DNA of 64,000 nucleotides from Aequorivita vladivostokensis (GCF_000952855.1 NZ_JSVU01000008.1:113007-177006), one strand, 5' to 3'; counted from the stretch's first letter, positions 41,552 through 50,407 are shown. The notes: a model not told the origin generated them from the letters alone. Translations and numbers: made by a program.

Positions 41552-43621
41552 TTAAGCGAATGTGGGAATTTTGAAAATAATATTTTGTTGCACTAAAACG
41601 TCGGTAACCATTTTCAAATCTCCTGCGTTTGGTTCTTTTGAAATTTTACTTGAAAGCAATTTTTCAACCTCGTCTTTCATTGTATCATTGTGGTATTCCA
41701 ACAATAATTCGTTTTCGCCCAACTTCACCAAACAATCTTTTTTGCCAAATTCTATAGATACTTGTGGATTTAACCGAAGTTGCGAATTATTTTGGGGATA
41801 ATAAGCACGCTGCAAGACCTTGTAAAGTGCCTCCAGAACCCTCTCTAACGTTACAGATGTTAAGCAGATTCTGTGGGCACAGTTCAAGATTACGTCATAA
41901 TTACATTTAAGGTTGCAAACGCCTTTTTTTCCCCAGATAAGCTCGTTGTGCTCCGCAAAGCTGCCCCAACTTCCCGGACCGGTGGGGCCATAGATTCCCA
42001 CAGTGGGCACATTAAACGCTCCAGCCACATGGGTTATTCCGGCGTCATTACCAATATGGAACAATGCGCCTGCCATCGCCTCGCCCACATCTTCCATTCC
42101 ACCAGTAATGAACTCAACGTGCGGCATTGGTTTGGAGAAATATTTGGCAAGGTCAGGGTCGTCCGGCCCCATAATAACTTTGCAGTCTAAATTTGGGAAG
42201 ATTACGCGCAGTCTTTCAATTAAGGCTGCATATTTTTCAGTTGGCCAAATTTTAAGTAAAAAACCAGCTCCGTGATGTACGACGAAATAAGAATTTGAAG
42301 CCTTTTTATTATTTTCAAAATAGGGGTAGCTTTCCAAATGATTGTCTATATCAATATGCAGTTTTGAAACCGTGTCTATATAATGCTGAATCGCGTGCTG
42401 CTTTACTTTTTTATGGGTTGGATATTTCAGGGCGTGCGGCAAATCATAGCCTCGAAAAGCTGGATAATTGCCCAGTTCGTAGATGTTGCTGTAATTGGAT
42501 TCCTGATTGCGCGCTTCGGGTTCGCCCACTACCTTGACCCCTTTTAAATGTTTACGGAAAAAATCCACAAGTCTTGGCGCCACAGCACAATGAAGCTCTT
42601 CAGAAACTGCCGCCAATTTATAGATAGCGGGAATAGCGAAGAAAATATCGCCTAGGCCGCCATAGCTTTTATAGACTAAAACCTTCTTCAATTTGGGCGC
42701 TTTGGTCTTTCCTGAATTGGTTAATATGACAGAAACTGCATTCCAAAAATTTTCCGGGGCCTGCAGCATTTCGGCTTTGGCCTTTTCGAAATTATCAGGG
42801 TAAAAGTCAAAAGAAAACGTTCCTACTCTATCATTTGAGAGCATTTCGCAGCCCGAGAGAAATGCTTCTGCAGCAAGCCTTCCCGAGGGTTCTGGCCAAA
42901 CTGGCTTACATATAAATTGTTTTGTCTTTCCAAGAATTTCAAGTACTTCCGCGTTTGAAACGGGTTCATGAAAAGTTATGTTCGTTGGCATTTCACGACG
43001 CAATCGGTTTTTTCCGAAAACCTTAAATTTTAATTCAGGATGATCTTCGGCATAGGTTACATAGTCGTGCCCGCCCTTTAAAAAGTTGAGATCCCCAAAA
43101 AAAGGAATTGTTTCTTCGTCTTTTTCTTCGGAAGGTTTCAAATTGGCAACATCTACTGTGGGCGGCATGATTAAATGTTTTGCTACGGCTTCTCCATAAA
43201 ATTCGAAATGTGATTGGTAATGTTTCGGCGATTGAAAAACATTTAGGGCCGCGCCGGAAAACAATTTCCTGAAAAGATGAAATTTATCGGGGTTGCAACA
43301 ATTGCGTACTTTATAATCTACTGTGCACAATATATTACGGCGCACACAGAAGTTATAATCATATTCCACTTTAATATACGGAACGTTTTGCGAAAGGAGA
43401 TACTCCACCAAGTCCAACTCAAAATGACATCGGGAAGTACTGTTTAAAACTATTAAATCTGCTTTGGAAATTTTACTTTTTGTTTCCTCAAAATTCCTCA
43501 GAAAATCTACGGAAACGGAATGGTTTTTAGTTTCGCCAAGCGCCATTAATTCTTTAATGGTCAGCTCAGCACCGCGGGGAGTTTCCAAAAATGTATCGTG
43601 GAGGAATAGAATTTTTTTCAA
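41552..43621 (-). CDS. Double glycosyltransferase: GT4-like N-terminus, GT9 C-terminus, extra tail
   Basis: This is a 689-residue fusion. Residues 1-300 form a GT4-like fold (KKILFLHDTFLETPRGAEL, PPTVDVANLKPSE, WPEPSGRLAAEAFLSG). Residues about 312-595 form a GT9 heptosyltransferase-like fold (KKVLVYKSYGGLGDIFFA, FVVHHGAGFLLKIWPTEKYA, HIGNDAGITHVAGAFNVPT). A tail of about 70 residues (VSIEFGKKDCLVKLG onward) resembles the small PqqD-like winged fold, which is uncertain. Two transferases in one chain suggest sequential addition to an LPS-like glycan. It is monocistronic, with a terminator shared with the next gene upstream. Confidence 0.83.
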   Translation of the reverse strand: MKKILFLHDTFLETPRGAELTIKELMALGETKNHSVSVDFLRNFEETKSKISKADLIVLNSTSRCHFELDLVEYLLSQNVPYIKVEYDYNFCVRRNILCTVDYKVRNCCNPDKFHLFRKLFSGAALNVFQSPKHYQSHFEFYGEAVAKHLIMPPTVDVANLKPSEEKDEETIPFFGDLNFLKGGHDYVTYAEDHPELKFKVFGKNRLRREMPTNITFHEPVSNAEVLEILGKTKQFICKPVWPEPSGRLAAEAFLSGCEMLSNDRVGTFSFDFYPDNFEKAKAEMLQAPENFWNAVSVILTNSGKTKAPKLKKVLVYKSYGGLGDIFFAIPAIYKLAAVSEELHCAVAPRLVDFFRKHLKGVKVVGEPEARNQESNYSNIYELGNYPAFRGYDLPHALKYPTHKKVKQHAIQHYIDTVSKLHIDIDNHLESYPYFENNKKASNSYFVVHHGAGFLLKIWPTEKYAALIERLRVIFPNLDCKVIMGPDDPDLAKYFSKPMPHVEFITGGMEDVGEAMAGALFHIGNDAGITHVAGAFNVPTVGIYGPTGPGSWGSFAEHNELIWGKKGVCNLKCNYDVILNCAHRICLTSVTLERVLEALYKVLQRAYYPQNNSQLRLNPQVSIEFGKKDCLVKLGENELLLEYHNDTMKDEVEKLLSSKISKEPNAGDLKMVTDVLVQQNIIFKIPTFA

Positions 43622-43645
43622 AATAAAAGAAGGGATTAAATAAAA

Positions 43646-43682
43646 TTGGACATTTCTGAAAAGTTTTTAGAGAAATGTCCAA
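43646..43682 (-). terminator. Hairpin terminator after the DDGYY-repeat lipoprotein gene
   Basis: TTGGACATTTCT (43646-43657) pairs perfectly with AGAAATGTCCAA (43671-43682); on the minus strand TTTTATTT follows. It lies 26 bp after the stop at 43708. Confidence 0.85.
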
Positions 43683-43707
43683 TCAAATACAAAAGACAAC
43701 AAACAGA

Positions 43708-44343
43708 CTATATTTTCTCAAATATAAGAATATCGGTTCCACCGCCACCTCCGCTCACATCGCGCAGTTCTATTCTGGCAGGCAGGACACTTACAATATC
43801 CCAATCGTCATTAAATTCGTTAAAAGGAACTCCCGTAAAGTTTAGGGTTAATTCATTCCCGGAACCATTCACCAACCAGCTTCCATTATTGGTATTGCTT
43901 CCATTTGTGGCAGTAACTTGGTCATTTACTTTAAAGTCAACCGTATAACCGTTATAATCTCCGGTTTCATCAACGCCACTATCTATATAACTCGCAACTT
44001 TCCAGTTTGAGCCAATTAAAATATCCCGAATAACTTGGGCATCGCCGTAGTAGCCATCGTCGTAGTAGCCATCGTCGTAGTAGCCATCGTCGTAGTAGCC
44101 ATCATCGTAGTAACCATCGTCATAATAACCATCATCGTAGTATCCATCATCGTAGTAACCATCGTCATAATAACCGTCATCGTAATAACCGTCATCGTAA
44201 TAACCATTGTCGTAATAGCCGTCATCAAAAAAATCTTCAGAATCGTCTGAGGAACAAGAAGAAATAATGGCGCCGGTAATTGAGATGGTTGAAACGGCAA
44301 GCAAGGCCTGGCCTGATTTCTTTATAAAGTTTCTGCGTTTCAT
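43708..44343 (-). CDS. Twin-arginine-signal lipoprotein with 12-unit DDGYY repeat
   Basis: This 211-residue protein starts KRRNFIKKSGQALLA, a twin-arginine-like signal, and has lipobox AIISSC near residue 30. After SSDDSEDFF come 12 five-residue units of DDGYY (a few DNGYY or DDGYY with other codons), highly acidic and aromatic. A C-terminal lipocalin-like domain (LIGSNWKVASYIDSG to the end) follows. It is exported folded and lipid-anchored. The repeat could bind metals or cross-link through tyrosine; both ideas are speculation. A second ATG at 44349 gives an extra MF. Confidence 0.78.
   Translation of the reverse strand: MKRRNFIKKSGQALLAVSTISITGAIISSCSSDDSEDFFDDGYYDNGYYDDGYYDDGYYDDGYYDDGYYDDGYYDDGYYDDGYYDDGYYDDGYYDDGYYGDAQVIRDILIGSNWKVASYIDSGVDETGDYNGYTVDFKVNDQVTATNGSNTNNGSWLVNGSGNELTLNFTGVPFNEFNDDWDIVSVLPARIELRDVSGGGGGTDILIFEKI
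44047..44226. repeat. 15-bp tandem repeat array encoding DDGYY
   Basis: Twelve 15-bp units, 180 bp in all. On the plus strand units read like GTAGTAGCCATCGTC; the three at 44047-44091 are identical and the rest differ by one to four bases. Units are whole codons, so changes in copy number would keep the frame. Confidence 0.93.
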
Positions 44344-44460
44344 AAACAATTGTTTTAGTGGCTGTTATAAATATAGCAAAAAAAAATTGATTGCTTCTTT
44401 TGTGGTATTCATATATTGAACAAATATCTTAAAAAATACCCTACCCTTTTTTGAAAAAAA

Positions 44461-46122
44461 TTATCGGCGCGGTCGTTTTTTCTTATTGGTCTTAGAACCC
44501 ACCCTGGACATAGCGCACCTAAAACCAATATAGTCTGTAGCCATATATTGTGGCAAAAACCGTCTTTGGGCCGGGTCCAGCCAATAATCCCTATCGCGCC
44601 ACGAACCGCCTTTATAAACGCGAACCTCATCATTTATCAATGTGGTTCTATTGGAACTTTTATCATATTCACGATGAATTTTGCCCGTGCTATCGACAAA
44701 GACTTTATGGATCGGCGCGTTGTACATCGGATAATCGGTGGAAGATTGGTTTTTGGCATTATACAGTTTTGATCTTTGATCGCCGTCCTTAAAATTTCTG
44801 TTGTCACTTGTTGAAAAATTTATACGAAGGTAGGTTTCCCATTCATCTACAGGAACTTGAATCAGTTCTCCCGGAAGTTGCCTTGGAATGAGTTTGCCGG
44901 TGGGCAGGGTGTCATAAATTATAGAATCTATAGTCACAACGTTAAAAGTACCATCAGAATTTCGGGAGTCTTTGGTATAAACATTTCCTCGATAATAATT
45001 GAAGTCGTTATAATCGTCTTCCACAATTGGTCTGTATACATCGGCTACCCATTCTGCCACATTTCCAGCCATATCATATAGACCGTAGTCGTTTGGGGGA
45101 TAGCTTTTTACTTGGGCGGTAATATCGGCATTGTCATCGCTCCAACCGGCTATTCCACCGTAATCTCCATACGATTGTTTAAAGTTTGCCAATTGGTCGC
45201 CGCGCGACTTACGTTTTCCGGAGCGGGTGTATTGTCCGTTCCAAGGATACTTTTTTCGTCCTTTATGAATATTATATTCTCTAATTCCGTCGAGCCCCAA
45301 GGCAGCATATTCCCATTCAGCTTCAGTGGGTAGGCGGTACTCTGGAAGGAAGATCCCATCACGGCGCTGCATATATAAGTCGGTATGTTTAGCACCCAGA
45401 ATTGTACTATCTTTTTTAAGTTCTACAAGACGACTGGAACGTTTACCACCATTTAAGATGGAATCATTACCTCCATATGCTAAAGTAGGTGCTTTGATAT
45501 AGGTTTCTGTTGAAAATATTTCGTTTGCTTTGATATTGTATCTAGCATTAAGTGCTGTAAAATCGGCATCTTCCAATAATTTTTCATTCACCCTATCGGT
45601 TCGCCATTTGCAAAAATTTACTGCCTGCAACCAACTTACGCCCACCACCGGATATTCTGAAAACGCGGGATGGCGCAGGTAATTCTTCACCATAGCTTCA
45701 TTAAAACCCAGAGGATTGCGCCAGGCCAAGGTATCGGGAAGTGCACTGGCATAGATATTTCCATAATTTTCATCATCGGGTGGAAATACACGTTTTAACC
45801 AGTCCAAATACTCCAAGTACATCAGGTTGGTAACCTCTGTCTCGTCCATATAAAACGACATTACATGCTGCTGGTTGGGAATATTGTTCCAGTCGCCCAT
45901 AGGGTCATCCTGCACGCGGCCCATGGTGAATGTTCCACCTTCAATAAAAACCAGGCCCGGACCCGTTTCCTGTTCTTTGGTCTTTTTATTATAATTTTTG
46001 GCAAAACCGCCCATCCGGCCAATCATTTTCCATCCCGTGGCCCGCGAACTGTTCTTGTAGTCGTCCTTTTTTGAACAGGAAAGGAGAAAAAGGATAAAGA
46101 TTAAGGGAAGTATTCGCTTCAT
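44461..46122 (-). CDS. gldJ: Gliding motility lipoprotein GldJ
   Basis: This 553-residue protein has a lipoprotein signal (MKRILPLIFILFLLSC) and a formylglycine-generating-enzyme-like (SUMF1) fold: FIEGGTFTMGRVQDDP, DETEVTNLMYLEYLDW, YRLPTEAEWEYAALG, YDMAGNVAEWVADVY and GGSWRDRDYWLDPAQRRF. This is the GldJ/GldK group of the gliding machinery; the length and C-terminal KKKRPRR favour GldJ. GldJ stabilises other Gld proteins and supports the T9SS motor. It explains how the window's T9SS-tagged proteins are exported. A strong promoter precedes it. Confidence 0.92.
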   Translation of the reverse strand: MKRILPLIFILFLLSCSKKDDYKNSSRATGWKMIGRMGGFAKNYNKKTKEQETGPGLVFIEGGTFTMGRVQDDPMGDWNNIPNQQHVMSFYMDETEVTNLMYLEYLDWLKRVFPPDDENYGNIYASALPDTLAWRNPLGFNEAMVKNYLRHPAFSEYPVVGVSWLQAVNFCKWRTDRVNEKLLEDADFTALNARYNIKANEIFSTETYIKAPTLAYGGNDSILNGGKRSSRLVELKKDSTILGAKHTDLYMQRRDGIFLPEYRLPTEAEWEYAALGLDGIREYNIHKGRKKYPWNGQYTRSGKRKSRGDQLANFKQSYGDYGGIAGWSDDNADITAQVKSYPPNDYGLYDMAGNVAEWVADVYRPIVEDDYNDFNYYRGNVYTKDSRNSDGTFNVVTIDSIIYDTLPTGKLIPRQLPGELIQVPVDEWETYLRINFSTSDNRNFKDGDQRSKLYNAKNQSSTDYPMYNAPIHKVFVDSTGKIHREYDKSSNRTTLINDEVRVYKGGSWRDRDYWLDPAQRRFLPQYMATDYIGFRCAMSRVGSKTNKKKRPRR

Positions 46123-46145
46123 TAATCGACTGGTTTTTAATATGT

Positions 46146-46175
46146 CAAAAATAAAATTATTCTCGATTCAGTCAA
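46146..46175 (-). promoter_or_regulatory. Promoter of gldJ
   Basis: Read on the minus strand: TTG (46175-46173), 19 nt, then TATTTTTG (46153-46146), a full match to the Bacteroidota consensus, 24 bp before the gldJ start. Confidence 0.72.
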
Positions 46176-46470
46176 GTTCACCAAAGCCAGATTTTATAAA
46201 AAAACAATTATTGTGGGGAAGTTCTTACTTCTTATAGTTTTTTTAATTATCTATTTATATAAAGCATCCATTCCTTTAAACAAATATTTTGGTGCAGCCA
46301 CATTACAAAACGTCCATAAACAAAAAAAGCCCGTCCACTTCAGCGTAGTTTATAGTTTATCGAAAGACTCTGTTCAGGCTTTAGGAAGCTTTTCTTCGGT
46401 AATCCCGATCTGGGATTTAACCACAGCCCAAAAAGCTAGGGCAACTAAGGCTATAAAGTGCAAGGACATA

Positions 46471-46513
46471 CTAAAAAAAAAACCGTTAGGATATAAGATT
46501 CCTAACGGTTTTG
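46471..46513 (-). terminator. Intrinsic terminator of the four-gene cassette
   Basis: AACCGTTAGG (46481-46490) pairs perfectly with CCTAACGGTT (46501-46510); the A run on the left gives a U run to minus-strand transcripts ending at 46526. A weak open frame (46213-46521) runs through it and is not called. Confidence 0.85.
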
Positions 46514-46525
46514 ATATTTAGGAGG

Positions 46526-46744
46526 TTATAATTTCTTAAACCATCTTCTAATTGTGGAGAAATATGTGGTTGACACAGCTACAATTTTACGTAAGAGGAG
46601 GGTTGTAAAGAAACTAATTATTGCGCCTATAATCGCCAAGATACAGGTTGTGATAAGTTGTTGGGAACCTATATTGGGGAGCGTAGAAGCCAAAAAGCCT
46701 CCAATGGTGCCGGCTATAAAGGGAATCTCCTTAGAGACCACCAT
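46526..46744 (-). CDS. Small membrane protein of the four-gene cassette (holin-like size)
   Basis: This 72-residue protein has two hydrophobic segments (FIAGTIGGFLASTL and TTCILAIIGAIISFFTTLLL), ending in the basic tail TIRRWFKKL. The size and topology are holin-like, but no holin family is recognised. The start is uncertain: GTG 46774, ATG 46753 and ATG 46744 are all in frame, and I chose the last (MVVSKEIPFIAG). It overlaps the preceding gene end by 14 bp and is the last gene of the cassette. Confidence 0.6.
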   Translation of the reverse strand: MVVSKEIPFIAGTIGGFLASTLPNIGSQQLITTCILAIIGAIISFFTTLLLRKIVAVSTTYFSTIRRWFKKL

Positions 46745-46973
46745 TAGGCGCATGTGGGGGCTCAGGATCCTCACCCTGAACCGTTGCCTGACTTACAGCC
46801 GTGGCCACTGTGCCAGCGACCACTACGTAGGTAGCGGCGGAAAGCAGCCAGGCCGGAAGGGCTACAGGCGCCGCGAGCAGGGTGCCGCCGGCCGTTGCCA
46901 AGCCGAGGCCCACATTGCGCAGGGTTCGAAAGAACTTAGGAGTGGGACTTTTGTATCTGTTTAAGATATTCAT
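46731..46973 (-). CDS. Small hydrophobic protein of the four-gene cassette
   Basis: This 80-residue protein has a basic N-terminus (MNILNRYKSPTPKFFRTLRN), then a long hydrophobic Gly/Ala-rich stretch (VGLGLATAGGTLLAAPVALP and AATYVVVAGTVATAVS) that may form two membrane helices, and a short acidic, Pro-rich end (EDPEPPHAPNGGL). I recognise no family. It overlaps the DUF5675 gene by 38 bp and the next gene by 14 bp, which points to tight packing in one transcript. Confidence 0.65.
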   Translation of the reverse strand: MNILNRYKSPTPKFFRTLRNVGLGLATAGGTLLAAPVALPAWLLSAATYVVVAGTVATAVSQATVQGEDPEPPHAPNGGL

Positions 46974-47373
46974 ACCGATTTGAATTAATGTTAAGGATTA
47001 CTTTTTCATTTTTATCCCTAGCCTGATGGTATAGGGAGAGGAGTTTCTGTAGGGCCAGTTTAGAGTTGATACCCGTACCAATACCCGTTAACAGGTTGAC
47101 CGGGGCAATACAGCCACGCAGTTGGGTGATGGCATTGTTTGCGGGATGGATTAGGATATAACTTCTATTTGGCACGTCCAAGATTTCCAGGTGGTTGTGG
47201 AATTTGGTGGAGGTTCGGGACCTCAGTTCGTAGTTGCCTTCCGGGATGCAGGAACTATTTTGTTTGTTCTCTTTCCAAGGAAGCTCAATGGTAAAGCAGA
47301 CGAAGTGTCCGTTTAAGGTGAGGGTACCATTGGTACCCCCACGCTTATAAACCCTTGTTAGGACAAGTTCCAT
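46936..47373 (-). CDS. DUF5675 family protein
   Basis: This 145-residue protein has the core MELVLTRVYKRGGTNGTLTL, CFTIELPWKENKQNSSCIP, GNYELRSRTSTKFHNHLEI, VPNRSYILIHPANN and LRGCIAPV, the typical DUF5675 pattern. The conserved His and Cys residues suggest a catalytic or metal site, but no activity is established. The ATG (47371-47373) directly abuts the stop of the upstream gene (47374-47376), so translation is coupled. It is cytoplasmic by sequence, with no signal peptide. Confidence 0.85.
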   Translation of the reverse strand: MELVLTRVYKRGGTNGTLTLNGHFVCFTIELPWKENKQNSSCIPEGNYELRSRTSTKFHNHLEILDVPNRSYILIHPANNAITQLRGCIAPVNLLTGIGTGINSKLALQKLLSLYHQARDKNEKVILNINSNRYEYLKQIQKSHS

Positions 47374-48129
47374 TTACACATCGTCAACATTTACCACATT
47401 CAGGGCGTTGAAGGCACCATTCTTTAGGGAATAGTACTCGCCATTTACCTCTTGGTAAAATTCGATACCCATAACGATTACTACCGGCAGGGTTGAATTG
47501 GGGTTTACCGAAGCGGTAAGGTTTGCCGCTGCTACAGCCGAGTTGTCGTATGGCAGGATACCCATATGCATCTCGCTGAAGGAAAAGGTTTTGTTTGGGA
47601 AATCCAACTCAGCGACGCCCATTGCCAATTTAAAGTGGCTAGTACCCGATGGAGCGCCAATTTGCTCAGTGGCGGTAAAGGCCTCGATGGCAATGGTGGC
47701 ATCACCCGTAACCCGATCAAAACTTGGGATGAACTGGCCGAAGAAGGTGGTGCCCAGTTTTCCATTAATGTTAAAGTCGAAGTCCTCAAGCATTGCCAGG
47801 TTGCCTTCCGAAAGGGTACGATTGCCACGGGAGTTTACGGCATCAGTTTTAATGATAGCCAGTAAGAGGGTGGTGAGCCTACTTACCACACGGCGGTCCT
47901 TAGCCTTTTGCATCAGGGATCGGAGGGCGGTGCGAATTAATTTACCGCCCTGGCCTGCCCGACCGAATTCGGAGTTGTTCTCACGGGTGCGTGCAAATGC
48001 AGCACTGTGAAGGATCTTGTCGCGGTCAACTCCTCCCTTAGCTCGGGCAAGGTGACCGTCTGTGGTTTTGTAGAAGGCAATATCATCAATAGTGCCTTTT
48101 AACTTGATAATTCCAGTTTGTTTAGCCAT
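47374..48129 (-). CDS. Uncharacterised protein leading the four-gene cassette
   Basis: This 251-residue protein begins MAKQTGIIKLKGTIDDIAFY and continues KTTDGHLARAKGGVDRDKI, a start I recall from uncharacterised Bacteroidota proteins next to DUF5675 genes. The first 100 residues are basic and helical (ARTRENNSEFGRAGQGGKL); the rest is strand-rich (ATIAIEAFTATEQIG, LPVVIVMGIEFYQEVNGEYY). No signal peptide. The long upstream extension to 48231 is rejected. A structural or phage-like protein is possible, not shown. Confidence 0.75.
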   Translation of the reverse strand: MAKQTGIIKLKGTIDDIAFYKTTDGHLARAKGGVDRDKILHSAAFARTRENNSEFGRAGQGGKLIRTALRSLMQKAKDRRVVSRLTTLLLAIIKTDAVNSRGNRTLSEGNLAMLEDFDFNINGKLGTTFFGQFIPSFDRVTGDATIAIEAFTATEQIGAPSGTSHFKLAMGVAELDFPNKTFSFSEMHMGILPYDNSAVAAANLTASVNPNSTLPVVIVMGIEFYQEVNGEYYSLKNGAFNALNVVNVDDV

Positions 48130-48981
48130 AATAAAATAATTTAAAGTGAACTGCAAAGATGGCTTTGAAGACAGGTGATTGTTCACAAGGACGCAACAAG
48201 ATGGGCGCGATTTATTTTGCGAAATTTCCAAAAGCCCTTTATATAAGGGGATACCAGATAAGATATTTCCCCATTTTTTTATGAGCGGGGATTTTTTATG
48301 GGTGATGGAGAGAGGGAAAGAGTGAAAGGAAAGAAGAAGTGTAGTTTTATTTATAGAATTTTTAAATTCTTATAAAAGAGGCAAATCCTTAATAAAGAAA
48401 GATTTAGACGGAAATATGGCGGAATGGATTATTGCCATTTTTCCCAAGCTGTTCCCAAGTAAATATGTAATACTTTTAATTTTGTAGGAAAATATGCCGT
48501 TATCTTCCAATTTAATGACTTTGCTATAGAGTATCTGTGGTGGAAGATTTGTGGAATACAACAAGGGCAAAACTGAGCCATCCTAAAATAACCATACAGG
48601 TTAAAGAATAAATCCTGATATATTTATACAAATGAAACTAATAATCTTAAAAGAACTCACTTGTGTTTTTTCATAATAAGATACTTATATTTCTTCCATC
48701 ATTGGGTCAAACTCCCTGATTGCAAATGCGCTTGCCGCAATATCTCTTTAGGACAAGAAAATCTATTATAATTATCCCTTATACCCCTTGACGCGGCAAG
48801 GATGTATTTCTTATAGCAAACAGTAGATATTTTATGGTATAATTTTGTATTCAGGGGGACGATTATAGCGGAAGTGAATTTTTAAAATAATTAACAACTC
48901 CCGTTAAACTAGAATTAAAAAGTTTTGTAGAAATATTCTGCACGGTATCTTAGTTAGATACTAACAACAAAACTACAAATT
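48130..48981. other. Long gene-poor spacer
   Basis: I see no supported gene before the DUF1328 start at 48982. A weak hairpin TCCCC/GGGGA followed by T residues lies at 48268-48297, and an 8-bp inverted pair CTTGCCGC/GCGGCAAG near 48731 and 48793. A promoter-like pair, TTTTG (48923-48927) with TATCTTAG (48946-48953), precedes DUF1328. Confidence 0.55.
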
Positions 48982-49143
48982 ATGATTAGATGGATTATTA
49001 TTTTTCTTGTAATAGCTATTATAGCAGCCATATTTGGGTTTGGAGGCATAGCCGAAGGAGCCACTGATATTGCGCGTATTATTTTCTACATTTTCCTAGT
49101 ACTTTTAGTGTTGGGTCTATTGTCAAGACTATTTAGGCGTTAA
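48982..49143 (+). CDS. DUF1328 family small membrane protein
   Basis: A 53-residue frame, ATG 48982 to TAA 49141. It begins [16 protein letters not shown], has [17 protein letters not shown] and a second membrane segment, and ends RLFRR. The pattern of two helices around a GFGGIA loop is the DUF1328 family of small stress-linked membrane proteins. It lies just before the VOC protein gene and could share its transcript (34 bp gap). Confidence 0.85.
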   Translation: MIRWIIIFLVIAIIAAIFGFGGIAEGATDIARIIFYIFLVLLVLGLLSRLFRR

Positions 49144-49177
49144 ACTGCCCTTTAACTATTAACCAAATTACAAAGCT

Positions 49178-49579
49178 ATGAGAATTGAAGCATATTTATC
49201 CTTCCGTGGCCAATGTCAGGAAGCTCTCAACCATTACAAGGAAATTTTTGGAGGAGATATTGGCAATATTGAGACCTATGAGAATAAAAAAATCGATATT
49301 CCCGAAAATTATAGAACGAAGTGGCAACACGCAGAATTAAAAGGCAAGAATTTTACGATCCTAGGGTACGACGCGGCACCAGATACGCCCTTGACTGACG
49401 GAAACAATATGCATTTAGGCGTGGATATGGATTCAGAGGGGAGTGCAAAGTTTGCGTTTACCGAATTGTCCAGGGGCGGTCAGATACACACCAACTTCCA
49501 AAAAACATCTTGGGGAGCCTATTACGGGAGATGTACCGACAGATACGGCATAAATTGGATGGTCAATTTTAAGGAGTAG
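49178..49579 (+). CDS. PhnB-like VOC (glyoxalase/dioxygenase superfamily) protein
   Basis: This 133-residue protein has the single-domain PhnB-type VOC fold. AYLSFRGQCQEALNHYKEIFGG is the typical opening, HAELKGKNFTILGYDAAP and GVDMDSEGSAKFAFTELS follow, and TSWGAYYGRCTDRYGINWMVNF closes it. Members bind metals or small ligands; the substrate is unknown. It is followed by a strong terminator. Confidence 0.87.
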   Translation: MRIEAYLSFRGQCQEALNHYKEIFGGDIGNIETYENKKIDIPENYRTKWQHAELKGKNFTILGYDAAPDTPLTDGNNMHLGVDMDSEGSAKFAFTELSRGGQIHTNFQKTSWGAYYGRCTDRYGINWMVNFKE

Positions 49580-49603
49580 TCCGACCCTATCATCAATATT
49601 TAT

Positions 49604-49638
49604 GAACGTTTGGAAGTCTTATTTTCAAACGTTCTTTT
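49604..49638 (+). terminator. Intrinsic terminator after the VOC gene
   Basis: GAACGTTTG (49604-49612) pairs with CAAACGTTC (49626-49634), followed by TTTT. Confidence 0.85.
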
Positions 49639-49834
49639 CTTAATGGTTGCCCCGTGATATGGATCGGTATGTTTTCATCTTTCCATAACCTAAAAATACT
49701 TTTTTAGGGAAAATCGGGTAAAACCTACTGGCAGGAAAAAGTAATTGCGTTTTACAGATACATAGCTGAAACGAACGATTTGGCGTTGCTCTAGAGGCAG
49801 TTAATTTTGTCCGCCGCATTCTTGAAATATCGAC

Positions 49835-50281
49835 TTACTTTTCAAAAAAAGAAATTAACTCGAGCAGGCCCGCTGCCGTTAAGCCGAATATAATATGGGC
49901 GAGGAAAAGCTGCAGATAAAATAGTTTAAAATCGATCTTTGGCTTTTGCGGATGCAGATAAAACAGGAGCGCCCATCCAAAAATTCCAAGTAGCCCGAAA
50001 ATGGCCCCGATTATTCCACCCCACCTCATGGATGCATCTTTTCCCAAAAACATCCATAAACCCATAAACAGGGACATAAAAACCAACCCAATAGCAAAAT
50101 GCAATAACCATCCCTTAGCCCTGGGCACGAAAACAGGCTTATTAGGAGCACGGTAATTTTTGAGCAACCATGCCAACAATATTGGCTCCCGAACCTCTCG
50201 ATGGCTTATCCTATAGATTATATTGCTGAATAGCGTCATCATTCCAACCGCGCCAATCCAAGCTATTACAAATTTTATCAT
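49835..50281 (-). CDS. Uncharacterised four-helix membrane protein
   Basis: This 148-residue protein has four membrane segments (FVIAWIGAVGMMTLFSNIIY, LHFAIGLVFMSLFMGLWMFL, IIGAIFGLLGIFGWALLFY, LFLAHIIFGLTAAGLLELI) joined by basic loops (HREVREP, RAPNKPVFVPRAKGW). No family is recognised. It lies alone between the VOC terminator and the response-regulator gene, on the minus strand. Confidence 0.75.
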   Translation of the reverse strand: MIKFVIAWIGAVGMMTLFSNIIYRISHREVREPILLAWLLKNYRAPNKPVFVPRAKGWLLHFAIGLVFMSLFMGLWMFLGKDASMRWGGIIGAIFGLLGIFGWALLFYLHPQKPKIDFKLFYLQLFLAHIIFGLTAAGLLELISFFEK

Positions 50282-50407
50282 GTGCTTATTTCCAAAATCG
50301 GGGGGAAGGAAAATAGTTCCACCATCCCCGTATTATAATAAGATTTTAAAAAAAATCCTTCCCACTGGTAAATGGGAGGCGGAAAACTATAATTGCCCCT
50401 TCCCTGT

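Noticed and set aside
44016..44300. Two further frames of the DDGYY repeat, one on each strand
   Set aside because: They are shadows of the 15-bp repeat; their translations are Met/Thr/Ile or Val/Ile low complexity, whereas the frame with the twin-arginine signal and lipobox is the real gene.
46213..46521. Plus-strand open frame of 102 codons upstream of the four-gene cassette terminator
   Set aside because: It starts with GTG, has no recognisable family, overlaps the gldJ upstream region and runs through a clear intrinsic terminator (46481-46510).
46526..48129. Prophage fragment
   Set aside because: No integrase, terminase, capsid, tail or lysin gene accompanies the small membrane proteins, so a phage origin is not shown.
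48370..48570. Minus-strand frame of 66 codons in the long spacer
   Set aside because: No family, no upstream signal and a composition typical of random open frames in A+T-rich DNA.
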